Under the pieces are notes generated by a model, which was given only the letters and a program-made list of their open reading frames with translations, searched no databases and was not told the DNA's origin. This document shows positions 21,747 through 31,822 of a DNA stretch of 64,000 nucleotides, in pieces (position 1 is the first letter of the stretch; each line of letters opens with the position of its first letter). Both the position numbers and the translations under genes were made by a program. Source of the stretch: Pyrenula massariospora (lineage: Eukaryota; Ascomycota; Eurotiomycetes; Pyrenulales; Pyrenulaceae); NCBI GenBank assembly GCA_021030905.1, contig JAGFMI010000009.1, forward strand, positions 62,001 to 126,000, written 5' to 3'.

Positions 21747-23630
21747 ATGCCGACGATCAATGTTAATGTTGAAGAGTCCCAAAGTCGTCTCATCCTTCTG
21801 AATCTTTTGCATGCTGTTCGCAATTACTTCTACTTCCTCATTCCATTTCTCGTTGTTCTCATCTACTTGCGTCGACGTTATGTCTCACCTTTAAGGGCTG
21901 TCCCTGGCCCATTTATTGCGTCTTGCAGTCGGATATGGAAAGGTGAGTGATACGATATCACCGTCCCAAAACCCTATCAATGACAGTGCCTACCATTCCG
22001 ATTGCCCTCCCTTTAGTCAGACACTGCTTCACGTGTTTTTCAGAATTGAACGGTCTAATGCTTTATTTGTAGTTTGGAGCACGCTGTCTGGGCATACTGA
22101 GCAAGATCATATCACACTGCATAGAAGATACGGCCCGATAGTTCGGATCGCGCCTAATGAAGTATCTTTCTCATCCCCACATGTTGCGCGTGAGGTCCTC
22201 GCTGCCGGCAAAGGGTATTATAAAACCGACTTCTACGGCGTGTTCCCACCACCGGAAAACCCTGATATCTTCACAGAGACTCGGGAGGCGGTCCATTCGC
22301 AGAAGAAACGCGTGGCTTCCATGCCGTACAGTATGAAGGCTATGCAAAGTCTGACTGGGTATGTGGAGGACACGATTGGTTTATTGCTTAGTAAAATCGA
22401 TACATTTGCGAACACGCCTGGAAAGCCAATGGATCTTGGGGATTGGCTGCATTTCTTTGCTTTTGATGTGAGCCTCTTATTTCTCTAGACCTAAGTGACA
22501 GTCAATCAAAACATTTCGCCTGCTGACGGAGGATGTTTCCAACCTAGGTCCTTGGGGAGGTAGGATTCTCTAGGAAGTTCGGCTTTTTGCAGGCAGGATA
22601 CGATCTTGAAGGCGCTATCAAAACTATTGATAATAATCAATGGTACAATGGAATTGTAGGGCAGGTGCCATTTTGGGACCACATTCTCCGTCGGAATCCA
22701 CTCTGGCAATACATACCTTTCCTTTCCACAAAGAACGCGCTTATTACGCGTATGACACTTTCCGAATTAGATGCGCGCAAGAAGTCGGGTAGTAAGGAGA
22801 CGGACCGGATGGACCTCCTTGGTCAACTCATGAAGGGGCATGAGGCAAAACCTGACCAATTTGGTGAAGGAGACGTTTTTGCCGTCGCCCATGGAGCCAT
22901 GTAAGGGCAACTCTTGTCTTTTCTTTGCCTCTTCTACCCGACGTTCCTCAACGTAGGCCAAATCAGTACAGAAACCTGCTGACCCTCTCAACCCCACAGC
23001 TTTGCCGGTTCCGACTCAACAGCCAGCACAATGCAGTCTTTCATGCACCTCACGCTCAAAAATACGGCGGTCTACAAACGTCTCGTTTCCGAGATTACCG
23101 CCGCCGCAAGCACCGGTGCCCTCTCACCAACAGTGACCTTCGCCGAAGCTCAAGCCCTCCCTTACTTCCAGGCTTGTCTCAAAGAAGCAATGCGCCTTCG
23201 TCCCGCTGTCGGTCTGAACATCACCCGCCTCGTTCCGCCAGGAGGAGCCACGTTGGATGGCCGCTTCTTCCCCGTTGGCACCCGTGTCGCAGTCAACGGC
23301 TGGGTCCTGCACCGAGACCGCACAATCTTCGGTCCCGATGCAGATATTTTCCGCCCAGAGCGCTGGCTCCCAGCCGAGACCGACAAAGGCGGCAGTGATG
23401 AAGCGTGTCTTCGGGAGATGGATAGACACATGTTCCAGTTTGGCGGGGGCAGTCACTTATGCATTGGGAAGAATCTGGCGCTCTTGGAGATGAATAAAGT
23501 ACTGCCGACGCTGTTGAGGGATTATCGGTTTGAGTTGGTTAGGCCGGAGGGGGACATGAGTTGGCATAGCACTTTCTTCGTTGTGCAGAAGGGGCTGGAG
23601 GTGTACGTGAAGAAGGCAGGAAAGGAGTGA
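21747..23630 (+). CDS. Cytochrome P450 monooxygenase (pisatin-demethylase-like fungal group)
   Basis: Four exons, 21747-21942, 22073-22467, 22548-22900 and 23000-23630, encode 524 residues. The N-terminal membrane anchor is YFYFLIPFLVVLIYLRRRY, followed by the proline hinge AVPGPFIAS. Then come RYGPIVRIAPNEVSF, the I-helix AGSDST (about 317-322), the K-helix EAMR (377-380), FRPERW (433-438) and the haem loop FGGGSHLCIGKNLA with the axial Cys at about 469. The haem-loop and VPPGG...DGRFFPVGTRVAVNGW patterns resemble the fungal group of pisatin demethylases and related biosynthetic P450s. The substrate cannot be told from sequence. All key residues are present. The introns (80-130 bases) are longer than the window norm. 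No biosynthetic core enzyme lies nearby, so a detoxification role is as likely as a product pathway. Confidence 0.93.
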
Positions 23631-24075
23631 AAATACTACGGAGAGGCACATTTGTAAAAGAAGGTACGATGGAGGGTAGTGGAGGTTGTGAGATAAATGT
23701 TTGGACAATTTAATGTTGTTCAATGTTGTCATGTGACAATGAGGGAACACTACTGTTTTTCAGGGCGATAATCATCTACACAACTTTGCACTAGTTCATT
23801 GATAACGTTAAACCAGAGTTACTTGAACACCTATTAAAATATTATACTTTTTACTTTTTGTAGAAAGTGAAATATTCTTAAGACAAGTTGGTAGAGTTTA
23901 CTTAACGTGTTTAGAGCGGGAAATTACTTCCTGAATTCCAATAATTGCTCAAGTTTTAAACTTTAGAACTCTGAATTTTGTTTACCGTTCTTTCTATTAA
24001 TACATCGATCATTTAGTGCCTGCTCCTATCGCCTTGCTCCCTTTTCATATTTTTAACGACGCGCCACATCTAATC
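23631..24075. other. AT-rich convergent 3' region
   Basis: Spacer between the P450 and the convergent 1062-residue gene, markedly AT-rich from about 23760 to 24060. It presumably holds both polyadenylation regions. No gene is seen. Confidence 0.5.
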
Positions 24076-27000
24076 TCACCTTCTATCAAGCATCCTCCTG
24101 GTCCGTCTCGCCCGCTTCATTGGCGGCGGCGAAGGAATATCGTCCCTATTCAAGACCTCGTCAAATGACTCCGACTCCGACTGCGACTCCGACCCAGTAA
24201 AGCTCTCCATAGACTCAGACGTATATACGTTCAAATCATCATCCTTGCCATCTTCCGGCTCACTACCGGCACTAATTTCCGAGCGCTTGATCTTCTCAAT
24301 ATTCTCCAAAGGCCAACTCTCATCTTCAGTCCCGTACCACTCCTCCTGCAATCCCGGATCCATCTGGTACTCCCCCATGAGATCCTCATACCCGTCAAGC
24401 TCCGGCGAAGACGGTGTCGACGGCGGGGTTGGCGACAGTCTCAGCAGGTCACTCGCCTCACTTCTAGTCGTCCTCCTTCTCCTCTTGACGCTACTGCCCC
24501 TGTCGGGGCTCACGCTCGGAGTCTTTGATCTCCGGCTACGACGCTCTCCAGAATGCGCAATTTCTTCCTCTCTTCCCCCCACATCCCTCTTCTGCGGTGT
24601 CACCTCAGGACTCCTTCGCTGCAATACTATCACCATCGGATAGGTGGATCCGTTTGCTCGCCTCAGCGTGTTATTCCGTGGCGTATGGCCCGGAGGCGGC
24701 ACTCTGGCCAGATTGGGATGTTCCGATGCGTAAACTACACGGCTGGGCCAGAAGACATATTTGTCTAGGTTTAGGTCGTATGCTTGGGCGTGGTGTCTGG
24801 CAGGGCGGATCTCGGGGTGTCGTATTGCGGGGCGAGGGTTTGGTATCGGTGGGGAGATACGTTGGGGCGGCCGCATGCTCGCTGGCGGGGACTGCGAGGG
24901 GGAAGGTCTGGTTCTTGGTTGTGATATAGCGACGGGTGCAGATGAAGATGGTTGGGGCTCTGATCGCGGAGGAAGCCTTGGGGAGGCTTTCCTGGGTGCC
25001 TGGGGCCGAGCATCTCGTGTACTCCCCTTGGGCTGCGGTCTCATACTTGGGGCTTGTTTTGCACGTGGTACAGGAGACCGAGGATGCGCTGCGTTGTATT
25101 CTGCGATGGCCCTCGTTTCCCACATAGGGTAAGTCACTCTACCACCGCTTGTGTCCTTAACTATCCGAAGTCGGTCTTGTACTGCAAATGCTAGTTGGTC
25201 CCTCATTCGGTCAGTAACACCGCTCACCCAATCTGGATGATACCGCTGGAAGCTGTTCACAGCACGATCGCGCTCCTCTTGTGGTAGCTCGCGCCAGCCT
25301 GGCACCTGAGGCAGCTCAGGATAGTAATTGAGAGTGGGTGTGAATATGGGGCTATCCAAGTCAGCCACATCGTGCGGTGGAGATGCGGTGTGCTCTGGCT
25401 CGCGCTGGCTGTTCCTGTCATCTTTCGACGGTGTATTCGGAGGAGATGAATGAGAGCTAGAGCTTTGTCGGCGACCACGGTTCCCTCCTCTCCGGCCTCT
25501 AAGCGCCTCGTTGAAGTCAATGACAGCTTTCTGTTCATTCTTTGATAGTTCCACCCTGCCATTGCCTTCCCATATTCGTTCCTTGTATTGTTGGGAAACC
25601 AGCTCTGTCCACAGGTCGATGGGTACCGGATCATCCGTCTCGAGTTCGTGCAAATAAAGGCGCGCTAGCCAGTCGCGGTCGTGTTGTGGAAGGTCGAGCC
25701 AGCGATCAGTTTGTGGCACACGCTGGGAAGCGTAAGTCTCAATAATAACGCTCTCCCCCGGAGATGTTGAATCAGTATCCGATCTGTCGCGATCCCTTCT
25801 GCCATACCTTCTGCTTGTAGAGCTGAATTCTTGCGGCTGATATGGTTGTGATGGATTTATGAGACTAGCAGTAGTGGTGACAGGATGTGTGCTTTGCTGA
25901 CCCGCAGTTCGTGGCAATTTCCCGATACGGAAACCATCCCTAGGTGAGTCTTTGTCCAGTGACTGCCGAACACTGGTTCGAGTTGTACTGCTGATGGGAT
26001 TCGGAAATTGCCCGCCAATGCTCGTAGTTGTCCGAGGAATTGGTCTAGGGGGAATATAAGGATTAAGTGGTGGAAGACAAGGGTAAAGGCTAGAAGAAAG
26101 ATAGGGGTTAGTTCCAGGTCGAGGGTAAAGACTCGGTACCGATGTAGGTCTTGTGTTCGCCGCAGGTAGAGGGTACAGGTTCGGTGTAGGTGGGAGAGAG
26201 AAGTCGATCTCGTCATCATAATCCTTTAAATAATCTGGAAGCTCAAATTGAGGCTCAACCGGGGGAACGCCCCTGCCACCCGTAAGAACGGCTCTAGGGA
26301 GGTTCAGACCGAGCTGATCGCCCATGATTTCGTCGGACATCACCTGCCTAATACGTTCCGTCTCGGGCAGGTCTAATTCTGGCCGCTGCGTAGGTATTCC
26401 TAAGCTCCGCTCCAAGACCTCCAAATTTCTAGTGTCCGTAGCTCGTGGCCTTTCTGGTGATTGCTGACTATCTCGTGCATCTTTATGGGTGGTTGCATGA
26501 CGTTCACTAGGACTATTTCTTTCTTGTTGAGTATGCTGCGTTCGAGAAAGCTCGGGTTGACTTGTCTGTAAATCTCTTCCTTCAGTGCTGCTCGAAGCAC
26601 CGACTTCACGAGTTACGGTAGTGCCATCAGTTTTGCCAGCTGGTTTGTAGACGCGGGGTCCGTCGCTTGTAACACGGCCTTGGCATCCACAAGTGCAAGA
26701 CGCACAGCAACATCCCCGGCCACGACCACATCTTGGGTCTGTGCAGCCATCCCTATCGTCTGCCGGGGCGTTCTCTTGATTTATGGAACCGACATTGGAA
26801 GCCCCGGAACCTCTATTAGAATGTGTCTCCCTAGAAGGGATATGAGGTTGAGAAGAGCCAGTTGAGCCAGTTGAGCTAGTTGACAGCGACTGGCTGGTAG
26901 CATTGCCTTCTTCATCTTGATCGGAATCATACTCAGTGACCTTTGCTTTCTTCTTCGCAGGCGTTACTTTCTGATTCTTTTTGGTGCATATAGGTTTCTC

Positions 27001-27264
27001 TCTCTTGGTGGTGGGCGTGACTTTCGCTTTCTTGGTGTTTGTTATAGGTTGCGCTTCCTTAGTGATGGGCGAAGGCTTTACTTTCTTATTGGTAGGTGTG
27101 GATTTTGTTTTCTTGTTCGTAGGCGTAGGATTTGCCTTTTTATTGGTAGGCGTGGTTTTCCTAGTTCTATTGGTAGAGGCTTCTTCCGTAGGGCCGTTAG
27201 AAGATGCTACTTTCTCTTCCTCAGTAGCAGACGCTGCTTTCGCCTGCCTTCTTGTGACCACCAT
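24076..27264 (-). CDS. Large low-complexity protein with 9-residue repeats, Cys cluster and duplicated domain
   Basis: A single uninterrupted frame of 1062 residues on the minus strand. From the N-terminus: eight consecutive 9-residue repeats of the TPTNKKxKP type (38-109), like a linker-histone tail; a cysteine cluster with eight Cys between 174 and 194 (CTDPRCGRGRGCCCASCTCGC); a long Ser/Thr/Pro-rich stretch; a domain at about 520-588 (WLDLPQ...GRV...AVIDFN) repeated in diverged form at about 655-727 (WRELPQ...GRV...AIAEYN); another Pro/Arg-rich stretch; and an acidic, Ser-rich tail ending RARRTRRMLDRR. Clusters such as KRRRRTTR look like nuclear localisation signals. I recognise no named domain. 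An open frame this long on a strand rich in Ser, Pro and Arg codons is most unlikely by chance. A chromatin-associated role is inference from composition only. Confidence 0.75.
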   Translation of the reverse strand: MVVTRRQAKAASATEEEKVASSNGPTEEASTNRTRKTTPTNKKANPTPTNKKTKSTPTNKKVKPSPITKEAQPITNTKKAKVTPTTKREKPICTKKNQKVTPAKKKAKVTEYDSDQDEEGNATSQSLSTSSTGSTGSSQPHIPSRETHSNRGSGASNVGSINQENAPADDRDGCTDPRCGRGRGCCCASCTCGCQGRVTSDGPRVYKPAGKTDGTTVTREVGASSSTEGRDLQTSQPELSRTQHTQQERNSPSERHATTHKDARDSQQSPERPRATDTRNLEVLERSLGIPTQRPELDLPETERIRQVMSDEIMGDQLGLNLPRAVLTGGRGVPPVEPQFELPDYLKDYDDEIDFSLPPTPNLYPLPAANTRPTSVPSLYPRPGTNPYLSSSLYPCLPPLNPYIPPRPIPRTTTSIGGQFPNPISSTTRTSVRQSLDKDSPRDGFRIGKLPRTAGQQSTHPVTTTASLINPSQPYQPQEFSSTSRRYGRRDRDRSDTDSTSPGESVIIETYASQRVPQTDRWLDLPQHDRDWLARLYLHELETDDPVPIDLWTELVSQQYKERIWEGNGRVELSKNEQKAVIDFNEALRGRRGGNRGRRQSSSSHSSPPNTPSKDDRNSQREPEHTASPPHDVADLDSPIFTPTLNYYPELPQVPGWRELPQEERDRAVNSFQRYHPDWVSGVTDRMRDQLAFAVQDRLRIVKDTSGGRVTYPMWETRAIAEYNAAHPRSPVPRAKQAPSMRPQPKGSTRDARPQAPRKASPRLPPRSEPQPSSSAPVAISQPRTRPSPSQSPPASMRPPQRISPPIPNPRPAIRHPEIRPARHHAQAYDLNLDKYVFWPSRVVYASEHPNLARVPPPGHTPRNNTLRRANGSTYPMVIVLQRRSPEVTPQKRDVGGREEEIAHSGERRSRRSKTPSVSPDRGSSVKRRRRTTRSEASDLLRLSPTPPSTPSSPELDGYEDLMGEYQMDPGLQEEWYGTEDESWPLENIEKIKRSEISAGSEPEDGKDDDLNVYTSESMESFTGSESQSESESFDEVLNRDDIPSPPPMKRARRTRRMLDRR
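25084..25707 (-). repeat. Internal duplication of a W-x2-LPQ domain
   Basis: Residues 520-588 and 655-727 share W-x2-LPQ-x2-RD at the start. After 47 and 51 residues respectively they share GRV-x8-A-[VI]-x2-[FY]-N-x-A at exactly matching spacing. The linker between the copies is Ser/Pro-rich. Confidence 0.65.
26938..27153 (-). repeat. Eight tandem 27-base units encoding TPTNKK-type 9-mers
   Basis: Codons 38-109 of the large gene form eight units without gaps: TPTNKKANP, TPTNKKTKS, TPTNKKVKP, SPITKEAQP, ITNTKKAKV, TPTTKREKP, ICTKKNQKV, TPAKKKAKV. The first three are nearly identical and the later ones diverged. Confidence 0.85.
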
Positions 27265-29005
27265 TGAAATGACAGAACACTCTTAATTCAGCCTCAACTA
27301 ATGCCGGCTGACCACGGGATAAATGGAAGATATATAAAAGGAATCAAGAGGTAAACGACGGCAAACTTGGCTCACAAAATTACCGAGAAGAGTAGGGAAC
27401 CTGCTTGCTCACCAATATGAAGGGTGCATGAACAAGTCATAGACACACAAAGCTCTTTCATGAATTGACGAAAGCGGGATGCTGGGACTGGGCCCGCATG
27501 CGGAATGGGGACAGCTGTTAGGATGAATAATTCCATTGTTGTAATAAGATTGCTCTTGAAATTTAACGCCGCACGAAACATTCAGCTAGAATTAGATCCC
27601 TTCTTGGGGTTATGACACTCTCTCGCCTGAATACCAAGGTTATTTCTATCGGAATAGAATGTACGCAGACATCGAGAAGAGGAAAATGAAACAATTGCGA
27701 CAATCATCAGATTAAGAAATTTGGAAAGTATTGATTAGTCAGGAAAATATTCTAGGACCGGATTCTAACGACAGATGTCGGGCGTGTATACTTATCACAT
27801 TTCTTACACCGGCAAGCAATGTCCGTAAGCGACGGATAGACGATAGTAAGCCCAACTAATCCTGCACGGTCGTTTCCGAAGCTTGAAGTAACGGCCACGA
27901 GGCCATGCAACGATTTGCATGACTCTGTAGCTTCGCAAAGCGCTGTTGGAGGTTGCTTGATGGTCAGCCTGTAGAATTATGTGAATGCACAGTTTTGGGT
28001 GTCTATTGTACCTGTATTACTGAATAATATTGATACGAGGTCAGTAGCGCCCTCCGTACTAAGGAGAATGGATAATTTTGTATTCACTGCCATTGTGTGA
28101 ATAACGGCCCGAAGTTGCGACAAAAGCAGTGTCGGACTCTAGGAAGCCCACTTTGGGTCAATGAAAAGAGTTGCCGGAGTGCAGCGGTCTGTACCAGATG
28201 ACCTCGGAATCATACAGGCGGCATTTGTGAGCCACCATAATAGATATCACAGCTCTTGCATGGTGCAGGCATCGGTATTGAAACGTACCAGAGAACAGGG
28301 TGGGTGACTCCAATGCATCTTCCTCGTATCCTCATGGGAAGTCCTCAACAGCAGCAGAGAATGCAAGGCGATGTCGACTTTTCAGCAAAGGAAGGCTCCT
28401 GAGCAAGACGGCATGCGACAATGATTCAGACATTTATTCAAAGGGGAGGACGAGTACGCGTTCTGTCGCGCCATTGTCGACTTCTCGGGTGTCTTGATGA
28501 TGTTGCACACATATTTTCCTGAAAGCAGCGGGAGATACGTTGATTGATCAGACAATCGGAATGATGAGGTCTGGCTTGATCGAGGAGACTCGGTAGGGCG
28601 GGGAAAGAGTTTTTGAATCAGTGGCCTTGGCATACCCCAAGCTTACCGCATCCGGGCCCTTTGGCCTCACTACGCCCCAACTTGACGTGACTTGGCCTGC
28701 TTCAGATCACTATGGTTTAGTCTCTTAAGCATCGTCACTGCCGCCAGCCATGTTTTCCACAGCATCAGCTTGCGCGGCTAGGTCTATTTCAAGCATGACG
28801 TGTAAGTGACAAGCGGCTCTCTAATATCACAGCACCTCACAGGTCGCATCAGAGCAAGACTATTCATTTACTGTTGAAGCTTCCGAGAGATACAGGTTTC
28901 TGCAATCGCAATTGACTGTATGATAGATACAATGACTCAGAGAAATTAGGTACAACAATAGTTTCCTGGCCGATACAGATGTTATAATGATAAGTTACCA
29001 ACTGA
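27265..29005. other. Intergenic region
   Basis: About 1.7 kb between two minus-strand genes, comprising the promoter of the large gene and the 3' region of the ZIP gene. Short frames (up to 83 codons) have no recognisable content. No repeat or RNA gene seen. Confidence 0.5.
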
Positions 29006-30103
29006 TCATGCCCACTTTCCCAACACGGCCATCAGCCCAGCCCCCAGGCACATACAGCCATACGCTGCAAGCACCACTTTTATCTTCGCGTTGCGCATGA
29101 AGCTGCTGAACATAAACTCATGCGCCATCAGTTCCACCAACCCGGTGTAAATCAGGATACCAGCGCTAATCGAATCGAACACGCCATTGACAATCAGTGT
29201 TGTGGAAGATTCTGGTGGGTACGTCTTCCTCACTCCTAAACCTACAGCGATTGCGATCGGGGTAGATAATGCATAGGCGATACCGAGTACATAGGGCGTT
29301 GCTCGTTTTGATTTCGGCCAAGGAGTAGCTGCTAGGCGAGACCCGAGCCCAAGACCTTCGAAGGTTTGATGGAAAACCAATACGATGAAAAGGGTAATGA
29401 ATTCATCCCCAGACACGGCCAAGGTGAGCCCAATAAACACGGAGTGAAATATGACGCCAAATTCGAGGATGAAGATTCCGGTCATCTGCGCACTGTAATC
29501 TTCTAGGGAAAATTTTGCATCAAAGTCCTCCATATCAGTATGTTCCCGGGAATGACCAAGATGATCATCTCCTGGTACATGGGAGCCTCGATGACGAGGA
29601 CTTGATGGTGAATGTGATTCTTCGTCTTTTGTTGGAGAAGGTGGAAGGATCGCGTCGGGTTGCTTAGATTGATCTAAGGTATGTGTTTCTCCATGGCTAT
29701 GGCTGTGGTCATGATTGTCGCCGAATTTTGCATATCGCATAACCATCAGCTCGACGAAGAAGAGTACGAAGATTGTCATGAGTGCGATGCCCTCGACCCA
29801 GTCGTATTCAGTGATCGGGCCCGTGAGACATGGGTTGGTTAGCGCGTCGTTGGCGGGAGCGAGCAGATGTATAAACGCCGTGGCAACGATCACCCCGGAC
29901 CCAAAGTATTTGGCAATGAAAAAAGTCCATTGGGGCACGCTGAGACCTCTGTGCCTTTCCGCATAGACAGGGAACACTGCGCCGAGAAGGGAGCCCACTA
30001 GTATGACGAAGATGGAGGCTATCCGCAGCCCTATCCGCCCGTTGAAATCGTTGCCGGTTGCGCAGGTCTGCGCTGCTGCTGCTGTATCGTAATTATCCGC
30101 CAT
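29006..30103 (-). CDS. ZIP-family zinc transporter (Zrt1/Zrt2-like)
   Basis: An intron-less gene of 365 residues with the ZIP layout. Three N-terminal helices (about 25-46, 57-81, 103-122) are followed by a His-rich cytosolic loop (HDHSHSHGE at 131-139, more His near 171-188). The second helix bundle carries HSVFIGLTLAV (His220) and HQTFEGLGLGSRL (His245, Glu249), the metal-site helices 4 and 5 of the family. Three further helices follow, ending LGKWA. ZIP proteins bring zinc, and sometimes iron, into the cytosol. Yeast Zrt1/2 are controlled by Zap1 and zinc supply; I found no clear Zap1 site (ACCTTNAAGGT) in the upstream 300 bases. The gene is divergent from the BCS1-like gene. Plasma membrane or vacuole cannot be decided from sequence. 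Confidence 0.95.
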   Translation of the reverse strand: MADNYDTAAAAQTCATGNDFNGRIGLRIASIFVILVGSLLGAVFPVYAERHRGLSVPQWTFFIAKYFGSGVIVATAFIHLLAPANDALTNPCLTGPITEYDWVEGIALMTIFVLFFVELMVMRYAKFGDNHDHSHSHGETHTLDQSKQPDAILPPSPTKDEESHSPSSPRHRGSHVPGDDHLGHSREHTDMEDFDAKFSLEDYSAQMTGIFILEFGVIFHSVFIGLTLAVSGDEFITLFIVLVFHQTFEGLGLGSRLAATPWPKSKRATPYVLGIAYALSTPIAIAVGLGVRKTYPPESSTTLIVNGVFDSISAGILIYTGLVELMAHEFMFSSFMRNAKIKVVLAAYGCMCLGAGLMAVLGKWA

Positions 30104-31822
30104 GTTGTTGCGGATGATGGGATGGTCCAGAGAGCAAGTTTGAGGGGTCTATCTAAAACTATTAGAGGGAAAGTACTCTTCACGGAGCGTGAGTCTTAAC
30201 TGGCAAGGTCGGTGAACGCCGAGGAGGAATAGTTATATTGAATTTCTGAGGTTCAGGGATCGTTTGTAAGCAGGCTTGGGAGCCAGATAGAACGTACCAG
30301 CCGTTACCTGGGACTCCCACGAGCCTGGTCTAAGCTGCGGCGGTTCGGTAATGACAGACTCAAAGAGCTTGGTAATAGCCAAGGATAATGGAGGATACAG
30401 CGACACATGAGGGACGAAAGATGCGCACTAGCGCAGTGAGGACCGCGGGTCGTGAACAACGCCATCTCGGGGGAAGGCTTTTTGGTGGTGAGGGGAGCCT
30501 ACGGGAGCGAGCGTGGAGAGCGACAAGCTTTTTCGGCATGACGTTCTTCCCTTGCGGCTACCCGTTCTGGGTCAAGCTGACGCCGTAACGGGCATGGCTC
30601 GAATGAGGACCAGCCCCCGCTTTCAGGAACAATAGTGGCTCTGGCCCAATCACATCGATCCCTTTCGATCCATCGTCAGCCTCATCCTCCACCAATCGCT
30701 CTTCTCGTTTGTCCGCAAATTGGCCGGTTTGATTGGTTGTTGTTTCTCACCGGCAATCTTGTAGTCCAAGGGCCTGTTGGGTGACAACACGATGCGACAA
30801 ACTTTGCTTCAACCATGACAAGTCTCTGGCTCCTTGGTCATGCAGCCAGTGCAGTCCAAGGCCATTATTGTGGTTTACTGTTCTAGAGTCTTCTCTTGAG
30901 GTACTAGTGCCGATAGCCGGTGCTGGCCTAGAACCATCCATTCCAACCGTCATCATGCACGATTATTTCAGCTCCCCCAAGAGGCCCAGAAGGCATACCT
31001 TGGTCCAGGATGGGAGCCTCCAGACGCATCAAATGCCCTGACATAAGAGGCAGGTATGTTCTCTTCGCCCAAGAGCTCTTGCTCTTGCTTGATTGCAACA
31101 CAAGATGTTCCCTTCATTTTGTAATGAGACAGTGGAGAAAGCTGGGCTTACTCACCAGAGTGCAAATGCCTAAATTAGAGCCTTTGCTGCAGCCTCGAGC
31201 TTGGGTGAGCTCGCGGCTCTAACCATCATGAATAATGCACCCTCTCCGTGCTCACCGGGTTACCTCTAAAACACACCAAGCATGCCGCGGTACGCAATTT
31301 CATAGATGCCGACATCTTCAATTTGCTATAACCTCAATTCCAAGCTATCTCGGACAGCGTTCATGTCTTTTACATGCCTCGTCAAGTATGGTGCAGTCGA
31401 AAGCTTTTCGACGTCCCCGCAGTGATTTATCGCTCTAACACGCCCACTTAAACAGGTTTCTCGCCTTTTAGGAGAGACACATGTAACAAATAATATAGAG
31501 AAGACAGAGCGGAGAGAGCAGTCCATTCAATAGGTAACCGACAGAAAGGTAAGGCACAGCCTTGTGTGATAAGACATGGAAGACCTTGCACGCCAAGCCG
31601 ACACTGTGCCGCAAGGCTGCCTAATCTTTCAACAAATCAACGCTGTATCTTTTGATCAAATCCTTCTTTCACACTACTGTTGCCTTGTGGAAGGTCTGAG
31701 TTCTTTGCTTCACCATATCAAGTTTCATCAATCTTTCCATCTTCAAAGTACGTTGACGGTGGCCGCCGCTGGCACAAGAGTGAATTTGGTATATTGTGTG
31801 AATTGCAGCCCCGGTTGTCAAA
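30104..31822. other. Divergent intergenic region
   Basis: About 1.7 kb between the ZIP transporter (minus) and the BCS1-like gene (plus). It contains the two promoters. No supported gene; frames up to 103 codons look random. Confidence 0.5.
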
